From the NCBI RefSeq assembly GCF_003287935.1, contig NZ_CP030287.1, forward strand, positions 1,178,001 through 1,242,000: 64,000 nucleotides of DNA. Reading direction: 5' to 3'. Both the position numbers and the translations under genes were made by a program. Of the stretch, positions 18,526-29,549 are shown piece by piece; within the stretch, counting starts at the first letter, position 1, and each line of letters opens with the position of its first letter. Origin of the DNA: Streptomyces sp. ICC1 (GTDB lineage Bacteria > Actinomycetota > Actinomycetes > Streptomycetales > Streptomycetaceae). The notes under the pieces are model-generated. The model was not told the DNA's origin. It ran no database searches and worked only from the letters and a program-made list of their open reading frames with translations.

Positions 18526-21252
18526 ATGCCGGTTCCCCCCTTAAGCCGCCGCGCCATGATCAAGGCGACCGGCGTCGCGGCCGTGGCCGCCGCTGTCGGC
18601 CCCGTACTGGGCACCGTCTCCGCGGCGGCGCAGACACCCCCGGTCAGGTCCGACTTCGGAGTGTCGACGTTCCCGTTCGACCTGGGTCAGGTCCAGCTCA
18701 CCAGCAGCCGCTGGCTCGACAATCAGAACCGCACCCTGGCCTATCTCCGCTTCATCGACGTCGACCGCCTGCTGTACAACTTCCGCGCCAACCACCGGCT
18801 CTCCACCAACGCCGCGGCCCCGACCGGAGGATGGGACGACCCGGCGTTCCCCTTCCGCACCCACGTGCAGGGCCACTTCCTCACGGCATGGGCCCAGGCC
18901 TACGCCGCGGTCGGGGACACCACCTGCCGCGACAAGGCCGACCGCATGGTGGCCGAACTCGCCAAGTGCCAAGCCAACAACTCCACCGCGGGCTTCTCCG
19001 CCGGCTACCTGTCGGGCTTTCCCGAGGCCGACTTCACCAGCCTCGAAGCAGGCACACTGAACAACGGCAACGTCCCGTACTACTGCGTCCACAAGACCAT
19101 GGCCGGTCTGCTCGACGTGTGGCGCCTCATCGGCAACACGCAGGCCCGCGACGTGCTCCTCGCGCTCGCCGGCTGGGTCGACCGGCGCACCGCAGCGCTC
19201 AGCCAGAGCAGGATGCAGTCGTTGATGGGCGTCGAGTTCGGCGGCATGAACGAGGTGCTGGCCGACCTCCACCAACAGACCGGCGACGCACGCTGGCTGA
19301 CCACCGCCCAGCGGTTCGACCACGCGGCGGTCTTCGACCCCCTCGCCGCGAACCTGGACCAGCTGAACGGTCTGCACGCCAACACGCAGGTGCCCAAGTG
19401 GATCGGAGCCGTCCGCGAGTACAAGGCCACCGGGACGACCCGCTACCGCGACATCGCCGCCAACGCGTGGACGATCTGCACCACCTCGCACACGTACGCC
19501 ATCGGCGGCAACAGCCAGGCGGAACACTTCCGAGCCCCGAACGCCATCTCCGGCTTCCTCGTCCCCGACACCTGCGAGCTCTGCAACTCCTACAACATGC
19601 TCAAGCTGACCCGAGAACTGTGGCAGCTGGACCCCGGCCGGGCGTCGTACTTCGACTTCTACGAGAAGGCACTGCTCAACCACGTCATCGGCGCCCAGAA
19701 CCCGGCCGACCCCCACGGGCACGTCACCTACTTCACCCCCCTCAACCCGGGCGGCCGCCGTGGCAAGGGCCCGGCCTGGGGCGGCGGCACCTGGAGCACC
19801 GACTACGGCACGTTCTGGTGCTGCCAGGGAACGGGCATCGAGTCCAACACGAAGCTGATGGACTCCATCTACTTCCACGACGGCAGCACCACCCTCACCG
19901 TGAACCTGTTCCTCCCCTCCGTCCTGAGCTGGACCCAGCGAGGCATCACCGTCACCCAGACCACCTCCTACCCGGCAGACGACACCACGACGCTCAAGGT
20001 CACCGGCGGCGTCGGCGGGACCTGGTCGATGCGCGTCCGCATCCCCGGATGGACTTCGGGCGCCACCCTCAGCGTCAACGGCGTCGCCCAGGCCGTCACT
20101 GCCAGTCCGGGCAGCTACGCCACGCTCACCCGGTCCTGGACCTCGGGCGACACCGTCACCGTGAAGCTCCCCATGCGCGTGGCCCTCCAGGCCGCCAACG
20201 ACAGCCCCGGTGTCGCGGCGATCACGTACGGCCCCGCCGTCCTCGCCGGCAACTACGGCAGCACCACGCTGTCCTCCCTCCCGGCCCTGGACCCCTCTTC
20301 GATCACCCGAACCAGCAGCACCGCCCTCGCCTTCACGGCCACCGCCAACGGGACGAAGGTCGACCTCGCCCCCTTCCACGACGCCCAGGGCTTCAACTAC
20401 AGCGTCTACTGGCGGACCGACAGTCCCGGCTTCCGTCTCGTCAACGCGGCCAGCGGGCTCGTCCTCGGCATCCGGAACATGTCCACCGCCGACGGGGGCC
20501 TCGCCCTGCAGTGGACCGACTCCGGCACCGCCGACCACGTCTGGACCCTCCTCGTGGACGGCACCGCACTGCGGCTGCGCAACCTCAACAGCGGCAAGGT
20601 CCTCGGCGTGAAGGACATGTCCACCGCCGACAACGCCCCGGTCCTCCAGTGGGCCGACACCGGCACCGCCGACCACCGTTGGACCGTCGTCGACGCCGGC
20701 AACGGCTACCACAAGCTTCAAAACGTCCACACCGGCAAGCTGCTGGGCATCGAAGGCGGCTCCACCGCCAACGGCGCCGCAGCCGTACAGGTGCCCGACA
20801 CCGGCGCCCCCGCCGGCCAGTGGCAGTTCGTCCCCGACGGCGCCAGGCGCATCCAGAACGTCGCCAGCGGGCGGGTACTCGGTGTGCGGGACATGTCCAC
20901 CGCCGACGGCGGCCTCGCCATCCAGTGGGACGACAACGGCACCGCCGACCATCTCTGGACGGCCGTAATCGACACCGGCGGCCACTTGCGCCTGCGCAAC
21001 TCCCACAGCGGCAAGGTCCTCGCCGTGGAGAACGGCGACACCGCCAACGGCGCCCGGATCGTCCAGTGGGCGGACAACGGCGCCGCCGACCACCGGTGGC
21101 GCCTGCGCCACGGCGGCGGCGACACCTTCAGGATCCAGTGCGCCAACAGCGGCCGCGTCCTCGGCGTCTCCGGCGCCTCCACCACCCAGGGAGCACAGAC
21201 CGTCCTCTGGGACGACAACGGCACCAGCGACCACCTGTGGCGATTCATCTGA
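18526..21252 (+). CDS. Secreted GH127 beta-L-arabinofuranosidase with six ricin-type repeats
   Basis: A 908-residue exported enzyme. A Tat-type signal (SRRAMIKATG and a hydrophobic run) precedes a GH127 (DUF1680) barrel. The zinc/cysteine active site is visible: E351 and C353 in CELCNSY, and C432-C433 in FWCCQGTG, the second pair including the expected nucleophile. From about residue 635 there are six QxW-like repeats (for example LALQWTDSGTADHVW), enough for two beta-trefoil carbohydrate-binding modules. It should release beta-L-arabinofuranose from plant glycans outside the cell. ATG 18526 has CGGAG eleven bases upstream. Codon 6 is TTA (18541-18543), the only TTA I found in an intact gene here, so translation may depend on bldA tRNA. 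A lac-like operator-promoter lies about 105 bases upstream. Confidence 0.88.
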   Translation: MPVPPLSRRAMIKATGVAAVAAAVGPVLGTVSAAAQTPPVRSDFGVSTFPFDLGQVQLTSSRWLDNQNRTLAYLRFIDVDRLLYNFRANHRLSTNAAAPTGGWDDPAFPFRTHVQGHFLTAWAQAYAAVGDTTCRDKADRMVAELAKCQANNSTAGFSAGYLSGFPEADFTSLEAGTLNNGNVPYYCVHKTMAGLLDVWRLIGNTQARDVLLALAGWVDRRTAALSQSRMQSLMGVEFGGMNEVLADLHQQTGDARWLTTAQRFDHAAVFDPLAANLDQLNGLHANTQVPKWIGAVREYKATGTTRYRDIAANAWTICTTSHTYAIGGNSQAEHFRAPNAISGFLVPDTCELCNSYNMLKLTRELWQLDPGRASYFDFYEKALLNHVIGAQNPADPHGHVTYFTPLNPGGRRGKGPAWGGGTWSTDYGTFWCCQGTGIESNTKLMDSIYFHDGSTTLTVNLFLPSVLSWTQRGITVTQTTSYPADDTTTLKVTGGVGGTWSMRVRIPGWTSGATLSVNGVAQAVTASPGSYATLTRSWTSGDTVTVKLPMRVALQAANDSPGVAAITYGPAVLAGNYGSTTLSSLPALDPSSITRTSSTALAFTATANGTKVDLAPFHDAQGFNYSVYWRTDSPGFRLVNAASGLVLGIRNMSTADGGLALQWTDSGTADHVWTLLVDGTALRLRNLNSGKVLGVKDMSTADNAPVLQWADTGTADHRWTVVDAGNGYHKLQNVHTGKLLGIEGGSTANGAAAVQVPDTGAPAGQWQFVPDGARRIQNVASGRVLGVRDMSTADGGLAIQWDDNGTADHLWTAVIDTGGHLRLRNSHSGKVLAVENGDTANGARIVQWADNGAADHRWRLRHGGGDTFRIQCANSGRVLGVSGASTTQGAQTVLWDDNGTSDHLWRFI

Positions 21253-21358
21253 CCCGGCGCCGAGTCTCCCGATCGCCGCAGGCCGATCGCGGCGACGGGA
21301 AATCGAGTGGGAGGCGCTCCCGTCAGATCGGGCCGGCCCTGCCGGAAGCGCCCGCCGA

Positions 21359-22390
21359 TCAGGCCGACGCGGGCAGATCGGGGGCGGACTCGCGCACGGT
21401 CAGGCGGGTCGGGAGGATCAGCGGGGTGGGGCGGTGTCCTTCGATGGCACTGACCAGCATCCTGGCCATCTCCTGGCCCAGCGCCCGCACCGGCTGATGG
21501 ACCGTGGTCAGCGGCGGGCTGGTGTGCCGGGCGCTCGCCAGGTCGTTGAAGCCGATCACCGCGACGTCCTCGGGAACCCGGAGCCCCCGTTCCCGCAAGG
21601 TGCGCAGAGCGCCGATGGCCATCGCGTCGGAGGCCGCGAACACCGCGTCGGGATCGGGGTGCGCCCGGAGCAGTCGCTCCATCGCCTCGGCGCCGCCGTC
21701 CTCGGTGAACTGCCCGGGCTCGACACCGAGCAGCGGCAGGCCGGACAGCGTCAGACCGTCGGTGAACCCCTCCTCCCGCGCGACGGAGGCCCTGGTGTCC
21801 ACCTGTCCGGTGATCATGACGGGGCGTCGGCGGCCGGTGCGCGCGAAGTGCTCGGCGGCCAGGCGGGCGCCGCCCCGGTTGTCGGCGTCCACGTACCAGG
21901 TGGGCTCGCCGGTGAGCGGGAGTCCGCCGAAGACGACGGGGAGATCGACCTCCTCGCCCAGGCGTCCCAGCGGATCGTCGCCCCGCAGCGCCATCAGCAT
22001 GACGCCGTCGGCCCGGCGGGAGCGCAGCAACCGCTCGAACCTCTCCCGGCCGCGCGGGGTGTTGGCCAGCAGCAGGATCAGTTCCAGTTCGGTCTGCTCC
22101 AGCGCCGCGCTGACGCCGACGATGACCTCCGCGAAGAACGGATCCGCGAACAGCCCCGGCTCGTCGCTGGAGACCGCCAGCACCACCGCTCCGACCCTGC
22201 GGCTCGCGAGGGCCTGCGCGGAGGGGTTGGGCACGAAGTCCAGTTCGCGCACCGCCCGTTGGACCGCCTCCCGCTTGGCGCGGCTGACGTGCGGGGCGTT
22301 GTTTATCACCCGGGAGGCCGCAGTGCGCGACACACCGGCACGTGCGGCCACCTCGTCGAGAGTCGGCATGCGCTTGTGTGACGGCTCCAT
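21359..22390 (-). CDS. cebR: LacI-family cellulose-utilisation repressor, CebR-like
   Basis: A 343-residue regulator. HTH: PTLDEVAARAGVSRTAASRVINN. The effector domain ends VIGFNDLASARHTSPPLTTVHQP. The ATG at 22390 has GAGGAG upstream; the open frame extends 5' without support. It is divergent from the two GH6 cellulases, and the shared gap carries two TGG-AGCGCT-CCA palindromes. A perfect TGGGAGCGCTCCCA, the published CebR consensus, lies in front of GH9. In Streptomyces CebR releases DNA on binding cellobiose or cellotriose, which I take as the probable inducer here. The ceb importer itself is not in the window. A GC-rich stretch with a near-miss box (21308-21321) follows its 3' end. Confidence 0.85.
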   Translation of the reverse strand: MEPSHKRMPTLDEVAARAGVSRTAASRVINNAPHVSRAKREAVQRAVRELDFVPNPSAQALASRRVGAVVLAVSSDEPGLFADPFFAEVIVGVSAALEQTELELILLLANTPRGRERFERLLRSRRADGVMLMALRGDDPLGRLGEEVDLPVVFGGLPLTGEPTWYVDADNRGGARLAAEHFARTGRRRPVMITGQVDTRASVAREEGFTDGLTLSGLPLLGVEPGQFTEDGGAEAMERLLRAHPDPDAVFAASDAMAIGALRTLRERGLRVPEDVAVIGFNDLASARHTSPPLTTVHQPVRALGQEMARMLVSAIEGHRPTPLILPTRLTVRESAPDLPASA

Positions 22391-22495
22391 GGAAGAACTG
22401 CTCCTCGCGCTCACGCGGACGGCCAACAGCGGCCATGATTCCATGCGCCGTCCCGACTTCGGACCTGCGCGCGGACGATGCCGTTGGTCTCGATT

Positions 22496-22509
22496 TGGTA
22501 GCGCTTCCA
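22496..22509. promoter_or_regulatory. CebR-type box TGGTAGCGCTTCCA
   Basis: A near-palindrome 106 bases upstream of cebR, sharing the AGCGCT core with the two other boxes; probably an autoregulatory site. Confidence 0.65.
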
Positions 22510-22619
22510 ACTTGTCGCGCCCCACCGGCCCCCAGCGGTACTTCCGTGTTCAACCTCTTGACACACCCTGACGACCCGCCCAATCATCCCATCAGCGCTG
22601 TCCCGCCCCTCATCAAAAC

Positions 22620-22633
22620 TGGAAGCGCTTCCA
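22620..22633. promoter_or_regulatory. CebR-type box TGGAAGCGCTTCCA
   Basis: A perfect 14-bp palindrome 27 bases upstream of the first GH6 start. A TTGACA at 22558-22563 upstream could be the -35 of this promoter. Confidence 0.75.
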
Positions 22634-22660
22634 CTTCCCCACCCCACCGGAGGAAGAACC

Positions 22661-23632
22661 ATGCGCAAGCCCGTCCGAGCCACATCCGCCCTGCTGGCCG
22701 GTGTCCTAGCCGCCGGCCTCGCCGTGATCAACGCGGGCCCGGCGTACGCCGCCGACCCGACCACCATGACCAGCGGCTTCTACGCCGACCCCGACAACTC
22801 CGCCCTGCGGTGGACCAACGCGAACCCCGGCGACGGGCGGGCGGCGGCGATCCGGACGTCCATCGCCAACACCCCGGCAGCCCGCTGGTTCGGGAACTGG
22901 AGCGGCGACATCGGCACGGCAACCGGCGCCTACGTCGGCCGCGCGGACTCCTACGACAAGCTGCCGATCCTGGTCGCGTACAACATCCCCCACCGGGACA
23001 TCTGCGCCGGTCACTCCGGCGGCGGCGCGGGGAGCCGCGCCGCGTACGACGCCTGGATCGCCGCCTTCGCCAGTGGCATCGGCAGCCGCCCGGCCGTCGT
23101 CGTCCTCGAACCCGACGCGCTCGGCCACGAGAGCTGCATGACGGCCGCCCAGATCGCCGAGCGCAACGCCATGCTGAAGAACGCGATCGACCAGTTCAAG
23201 GCCAAGGCACCCAACACCTGGGTCTACCTCGACGCCGGGAACCCCGGCTGGGTCGACGCCACCACCATGGCGCGCCAGCTCGCCGCCGCCGGTGTCGGCG
23301 GGGCACGCGGCTTCGTGCTGAACGTCTCCAACTACTTCACCACCGGCCAGAACACCTCCTACGGCAATGCGGTCAACTCCGCCCTGGGCTCATACGGCTA
23401 CACCAAGCCGTTCGTCGTCGACACCAGCCGCAACGGCAACGGTTCCAACGGCCAGTGGTGCAACCCCGCAGGCCGCCGGATCGGCACTCCCAGCCAGCGC
23501 GGCGGCGGTGCCGAGATGCTGCTGTGGATCAAGGTCCCCGGCGAGTCCGACGGCAACTGCGGCGTCGGGGCCGGCTCCTCGGCCGGGCAGTTCCTGCCGG
23601 AGGTCGCCTACAAGATGATCTACGGCTACTGA
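22661..23632 (+). CDS. Secreted GH6 endoglucanase, catalytic domain only
   Basis: A 323-residue exported cellulase. The signal peptide ends NAGPAYAA. GH6 motifs: PILVAYNIPHRDI, the catalytic acid Asp152 in VVVLEPDALGH, NTWVYLDAGNPGW, FVVDTSRNGNGSNGQWCNP and the C-terminal LWIKVPGESDG. The loops are short, as in endoglucanases rather than cellobiohydrolases. No carbohydrate-binding module is present, which is unusual for a secreted Streptomyces cellulase. ATG 22661 has GGAGGA ten bases upstream. It is the first gene after a CebR-type operator and is followed 45 bases later by a second GH6 gene. Confidence 0.93.
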   Translation: MRKPVRATSALLAGVLAAGLAVINAGPAYAADPTTMTSGFYADPDNSALRWTNANPGDGRAAAIRTSIANTPAARWFGNWSGDIGTATGAYVGRADSYDKLPILVAYNIPHRDICAGHSGGGAGSRAAYDAWIAAFASGIGSRPAVVVLEPDALGHESCMTAAQIAERNAMLKNAIDQFKAKAPNTWVYLDAGNPGWVDATTMARQLAAAGVGGARGFVLNVSNYFTTGQNTSYGNAVNSALGSYGYTKPFVVDTSRNGNGSNGQWCNPAGRRIGTPSQRGGGAEMLLWIKVPGESDGNCGVGAGSSAGQFLPEVAYKMIYGY

Positions 23633-23677
23633 CCCCCCTTCCCTCGCCGAAGGCCGAACCCCTACCGAAGGAACCCC

Positions 23678-24967
23678 GTGCGCATCCCCCTGCACCGATT
23701 AGCCCTGGCAGCGAGCGCGCTCGCGCTGCTCCTCGGCGCCGCCGCCCCGGCCTCTGCCGAGGCGAGCTCCGCGCCGGCCTCCCACACGCTTCCCACGAAC
23801 ACCCGCTTCTACGTCGATCCCGACAGCGACGCAGCCCACCAGGCCGTCACCGACTTCCTTCACCGGGACTTCGAGGGCGCCAAGTCCATGGCGAAGCTGG
23901 CCAGTTGGCCAGAGGCTGCCTGGTTCACCGACGGCACCCCGGAGCAGGTCGAATCCCGCGTACGCGACCTGGTGCGCCGAGCCGAGCGAACCCGGACGGT
24001 TCCCGTCCTGGTGGCCTACAACATCCCGCTGCGCGACTGCTCCCAGTACTCCTCCGGCGGTGCGCAGTCGGACGCCGAGTACCAGGCCTGGATCAGCGCC
24101 TTCGCCCGGGGGCTCGGCCGCAGCAAGGCCGTCGTCATTCTCGAACCGGACGGGCTGGCCAACCTCCCCTCCGACTGCGGTCCCGGCAGCGACCCCACCG
24201 GCGCGATCACCACAGGACGCTTCGCCGACCTCAACCACGCGATCGACGCCCTGGGGCGGCAGCCGAACAGCGTCGTCTACCTGGACGCCGGCAACAGCCA
24301 CTGGCGCAGCGTCGGCGACATCGCACAACGCCTCCTCCAGGCCGGCGTCACCCGCACCCAGGGCTTCTCGCTGAACGTCTCCAACTATCTGGCCACCGGC
24401 CTGTCCACCCACTACGGCACCTGGGTCTCCCAGTGCCTGTGGTTCGCCACCAAGGGCCCGGACTGGGCCAGGGGGCACGCCGACTGGTGCGCGAGCCAGT
24501 ACTACTCACCCGCAGCGCCGAACGACGGGCAGCCGGGAAACTCCGTGAACGTGGACGATCCGTCCACGTGGCACTGGACCGACCGCTGGTTCCAGCAGAA
24601 CGTCGGTACCCCGCCCACGCAGGAGCTCACCCACCTGGTCGTCGACACGAGCCGCAACGGCCAGGGCGCCTGGACCCCGCCCGCGGGCAAGTACAGCGGC
24701 GACCCGCAAACCTGGTGCAACGCCCCGGGTCGCGGCGTCGGCGACCGGCCGACCGCGAACACCGGCGTCCCGCTCGTCGACGCCTACCTGTGGATCAAGA
24801 CGGTTGGTCAGTCCGACGGCCAGTGCAACCGCGGCATCCCGGGCGGCACCATCGACCCGGAGTACGGCATCGTCGATCCCGCGGCCGGCGTGTGGTGGCC
24901 GGAGCAGGCCAAGTCCCTCGTCCGGAACGCCAACCCCGCACTGGGGTTCAACACGGGCGTGCGCTGA
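23678..24967 (+). CDS. Secreted GH6 cellobiohydrolase-like cellulase
   Basis: A 429-residue exported enzyme with a signal peptide ending APASAE. GH6 motifs PVLVAYNIPLRDC, catalytic acid Asp158 in VVILEPDGLAN, SVVYLDAGNSHW, LVVDTSRNGQGAW and LWIKTVGQSDGQC. Long inserts around ATKGPDWARGHADWC and a C-terminal segment (IPGGTIDPEYGIVDPAAG) match the loop-covered tunnel of exo-acting GH6 enzymes, so it probably complements the upstream endoglucanase. No binding module is fused. GTG 23678 has AAGGAA upstream. It lies in the same transcription unit as the first GH6 under the CebR box. Confidence 0.92.
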   Translation: MRIPLHRLALAASALALLLGAAAPASAEASSAPASHTLPTNTRFYVDPDSDAAHQAVTDFLHRDFEGAKSMAKLASWPEAAWFTDGTPEQVESRVRDLVRRAERTRTVPVLVAYNIPLRDCSQYSSGGAQSDAEYQAWISAFARGLGRSKAVVILEPDGLANLPSDCGPGSDPTGAITTGRFADLNHAIDALGRQPNSVVYLDAGNSHWRSVGDIAQRLLQAGVTRTQGFSLNVSNYLATGLSTHYGTWVSQCLWFATKGPDWARGHADWCASQYYSPAAPNDGQPGNSVNVDDPSTWHWTDRWFQQNVGTPPTQELTHLVVDTSRNGQGAWTPPAGKYSGDPQTWCNAPGRGVGDRPTANTGVPLVDAYLWIKTVGQSDGQCNRGIPGGTIDPEYGIVDPAAGVWWPEQAKSLVRNANPALGFNTGVR

Positions 24968-25049
24968 CCTAGGCCGCCGTGACCAGGCCGCCATTACCGG
25001 CGATGCCGACTGAAGGAAATGCTCGTTTACAGCTTTCCGTCAGATCCCG

Positions 25050-25094
25050 ATTGAATTGTCCTCATCGAAATACTTTCGATGAGGACAATTCAAT
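25050..25094. promoter_or_regulatory. 45-bp palindrome with a BxlR-type operator at its centre
   Basis: Two perfect 21-base arms (25050-25070 and 25074-25094) around the 3-base spacer TAC. The centre is CGAAATACTTTCG, a CGAAA-N3-TTTCG operator. The palindrome is unusually AT-rich for this genome. It lies 83 bases after the GH6 stop and about 250 bases before the xylanase start, so it could act as operator, hairpin or both. Confidence 0.75.
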
Positions 25095-25096
25095 GA

Positions 25097-26782
<1,686 letters not shown>

Positions 26783-26835
26783 CGACCTGCCCTGGCCAAG
26801 GGGCACAGTTCCCGTAGTGACACGCCCCGCACCAT

Positions 26836-26868
26836 GGAGTGGAGCCAGGATGATCCTGGCTCCACTCC
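26836..26868. terminator. Bidirectional hairpin terminator
   Basis: A perfect 15-bp stem (26836-26850 with 26854-26868) and a 3-base loop between the convergent xylanase and GH9 genes. Confidence 0.8.
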
Positions 26869-26933
26869 GCCGTCTGTCCGACGCGCTCCGCCCTCTGCAC
26901 CTGGTCGGCGGGCGGACGGAGCATGACGAGCTT

Positions 26934-29405
26934 TCAGGAGCAGAGTGCACCGCCCAGCGTGTAGCGCGCCGGGATCGCGTTGGTACCCGAGTACGTCGCC
27001 TGGAAGCCGAAGCTCACGCTGCCGCCGGGTGCCAGCGTGCCGTTCCACCCGGCGTCCCGGGCGGTGACCGTGCTGCCCGACTGGCTCACCGTGGCGTTCC
27101 AGCCGTTGGTGATCCGCTGATCGCCCGCGAAGCTCCAGCCGAGGGTCCACCCGGAGATCGCCGAGGCTCCGGTGTTCTTCACCGTCACCGTCGCCGTGAA
27201 ACCGTTGCCCCAGGCGTTGTCGATCCGGTACGCCACCGCGCAGGAAGCCGCCGACGCGTCGTCGTCCGCCTCCGTCGCCGTGAACGTCGCCGACTGCACT
27301 CCAGGACCACCGACCGTGAACGTCGCGCTGCCCGACGACGCGTCGGCGTCCTGCGCGGCGAGGACCGAAACCTGCTGCGCCGTCGCCCAGTCGGCCGGGG
27401 TGAACACCAAGGTCGCGGCTGCCGACAGGTCTTCGTCGCCGGAGTTCCGGGCCACCGTCACCGTCACGTTCTGCGTGGGCGCGGCCGAGAGCCGCACGCC
27501 CACCGGCGCCGAGCCGCCCTCCGGGACCGTCACGGCCGCCGGTGCGACCTGGACCACGGGCACCGCCGGAGCGCTGCGCCGCTCAGCCGCGAAGGCCGCC
27601 AGCCAGGCCAGCGAGGCGTTCCAGTTGATGGCCACCTCGTTGGTGGAGTACGAGCCGATGTCGTCCACGTAGCACGCCGCCGGTGCGCAGCCCGCCAGCT
27701 TCTCCTTGGCCACCGGGTCCTCCAGCCTGGCGTTCGGCCCTCCCGCGAAGGAACCGGCCGGCGGGTGCGGCAGCGAGGCGTCGTTCTGATGCGCCCAGAA
27801 CCGGTGGTGCTGGTTCTCGGAGTAGCGGTCGCCGTAGCCGGTGATGTAGGAGAGGTCGAGCGCGTTGCGGCCGAGCAGTCAGTCCAGGGACTCCAACGCT
27901 CCGGCCCGGTAACGCTGTTGCCCGGTGATCTCGTACGCGACGGCCAGCACCATCGCGTTGTTGGTGACTGAGCTGTTGGAGCCCCACACGTACCCGGTGG
28001 CGGGGAGCGGCACCGCGTAGCCCTGTCCGGACATGGTGGACAGGTGGCCATCGGCCGCCGTGGTCAGCAGGCCGCGCAGCCGGGACACGTCGTCGGCGGG
28101 CAGGGTCACGCCGGGGATCGTGGCGAGGGTGATGCGGCCGGGCGTCGCGGTGCCGCCCCACCAGAACGCGTCGACGGGCTTGGTGTGGTGCGGGGAAGAG
28201 GTGACGGCGTCCCGGTATTGGGACTCGCCCGTGGTGGCCAGGAGTTCCGCCGCCGCCCAGTAGAACTCGTCGGAGACGTCGGCGTCCTCGTACGCACCGC
28301 CGCCGGTGTTGTCGCTCGCCAGGGCGAGCACGTTCGGGTTGGCCTTGGCGGCCGTCCAGGCGCGGCGGGCCGCGTCCAGGCAGCGCGCGGCGAACGCGGC
28401 GTCGTACGGCGCGTACACCCGGGCACACTGCGCGGCCGAGGCCGCCAGGTTCAGCGTCGCGGCGGTCGACGGCTTGTGCAACTCACGCTGTTCGGAGTCG
28501 AGTTCGGGCCGGGTCGGCAGGGCAGTCCACTTGGCGTCGTGCATCTTGTGGAAGGCCATCCCGGCCATCGGCTTCCCGGCCGGGACCTGCATCCGCAGCA
28601 GGAACTCCAGTTCCCAACGGGCCTCGTCCAGCACGTCCGGCGTCCCGTTGCCGCGCTCCGGCACCCTCAGCGTCGCGTCGCCGAGCGCCGCGTCGCCGCC
28701 CGAACGGCGGGCCCTTTCGAAGGAGTTGACCATCTCCCAGACGGAGATTCCCCCGTTGACCACGTACTTGCCCTGGTCGCCCGCGTCGTACCAGCCGCCG
28801 CGCACGTCCAGTTGGTAGTCGCACACCCCGGCCTGGCAGGGGACGCCGGTGTCGCCCTTGTTCGGGGCGACGCCCAGGTGCCCGGCGGGGCGGGCGTACG
28901 CGCTGCCGCCCGCCAGGGCGGCGTCGATCGCGATACCGCTGCGCTGCTGGTAGAAGAACGACATGCTGTCGGCGCGCAGTCCGTCGTACAGCGATGCGGA
29001 GATGTCGAAGGGGTGGCTGGTCTGGCCGCCGACGACCAGGGTGTAGCCAGTGCCGGTGCCGGTGTACGCGCCGAAGTCCACCAGGTGCGTGGACTGGCCG
29101 GACGCCTGGTCGGCGCCGCGCACCGTGGTGGCGCCCGAGGCGGCCACCGCGCCGGAGGCGTCGCGCAGTTGCCAGGCGAGCGGGGCGGTCGCGGAGCTGG
29201 CCACGGTGGCCCGCTTGGGGCCGTCGGGCAGGTAGCCGAGCTGGTTGACCCGGACGGGCGTGTCGGCAGCGGCTGCCACGGTGGCGGCAGCCGCGACCGG
29301 AACGGTCAGGGCGGTCGCGGACAGGCCGCCAGCGGCCAGCGCGAGGCCGGCGAGCACGGCGGCCGCGCGACGTGGCACGCCGCGGGCGGAGGTGACAGGA
29401 GGCAC
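26934..29405 (-). pseudogene. GH9 cellulase with CBM2, interrupted by one in-frame TGA
   Basis: An exported GH9 cellulase of 823 codons. Parts: signal peptide; CelD-type Ig-like domain ([18 protein letters not shown]); GH9 barrel with the base Asp in [13 protein letters not shown]; a Calx-beta-like linker domain ([16 protein letters not shown]); and a C-terminal CBM2 ([18 protein letters not shown]). Codon 509 (27879-27881) is TGA exactly where the family has Trp in the conserved DWLLGRN, and the frame continues intact on both sides. The catalytic acid Glu ([12 protein letters not shown]) and the CBM2 lie after the stop, so the 508-residue product would be inactive. The GTG at 29405 has GAGGAAGG upstream. 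A perfect CebR box lies 34 bases before it. Confidence 0.85.
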
Positions 29406-29438
29406 AGTGAAGCCTTCCTCGGGGGGTGGGGGGCGGAG

Positions 29439-29452
29439 TGGGAGCGCTCCCA
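29439..29452. promoter_or_regulatory. Perfect CebR box TGGGAGCGCTCCCA
   Basis: A 14-bp perfect palindrome matching the published CebR consensus, 34 bases upstream of the GH9 start. It ties the interrupted GH9 gene to the cellulose circuit. Confidence 0.85.
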
Positions 29453-29507
29453 ATGAAGCCAGGCGCCGGACTGCACCGTCAAGATGCCTGAACCAAGAGG
29501 GAGTTGA

Positions 29508-29528
29508 CCCGCCTTTCGCCGAGGCGGG
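29508..29528 (-). terminator. Short hairpin after araD
   Basis: CCCGCCT and AGGCGGG, a 7-bp stem with a 7-base loop, 21 bases beyond the araD stop. Confidence 0.5.
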
Positions 29529-29549
29529 CCGACTGCCACGACGGCGGCT

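Noticed and set aside
21308..21321. TGGGAGGCGCTCCC resembling a CebR box
   Set aside because: It has an extra G that breaks the symmetry and lies downstream of both neighbouring genes.
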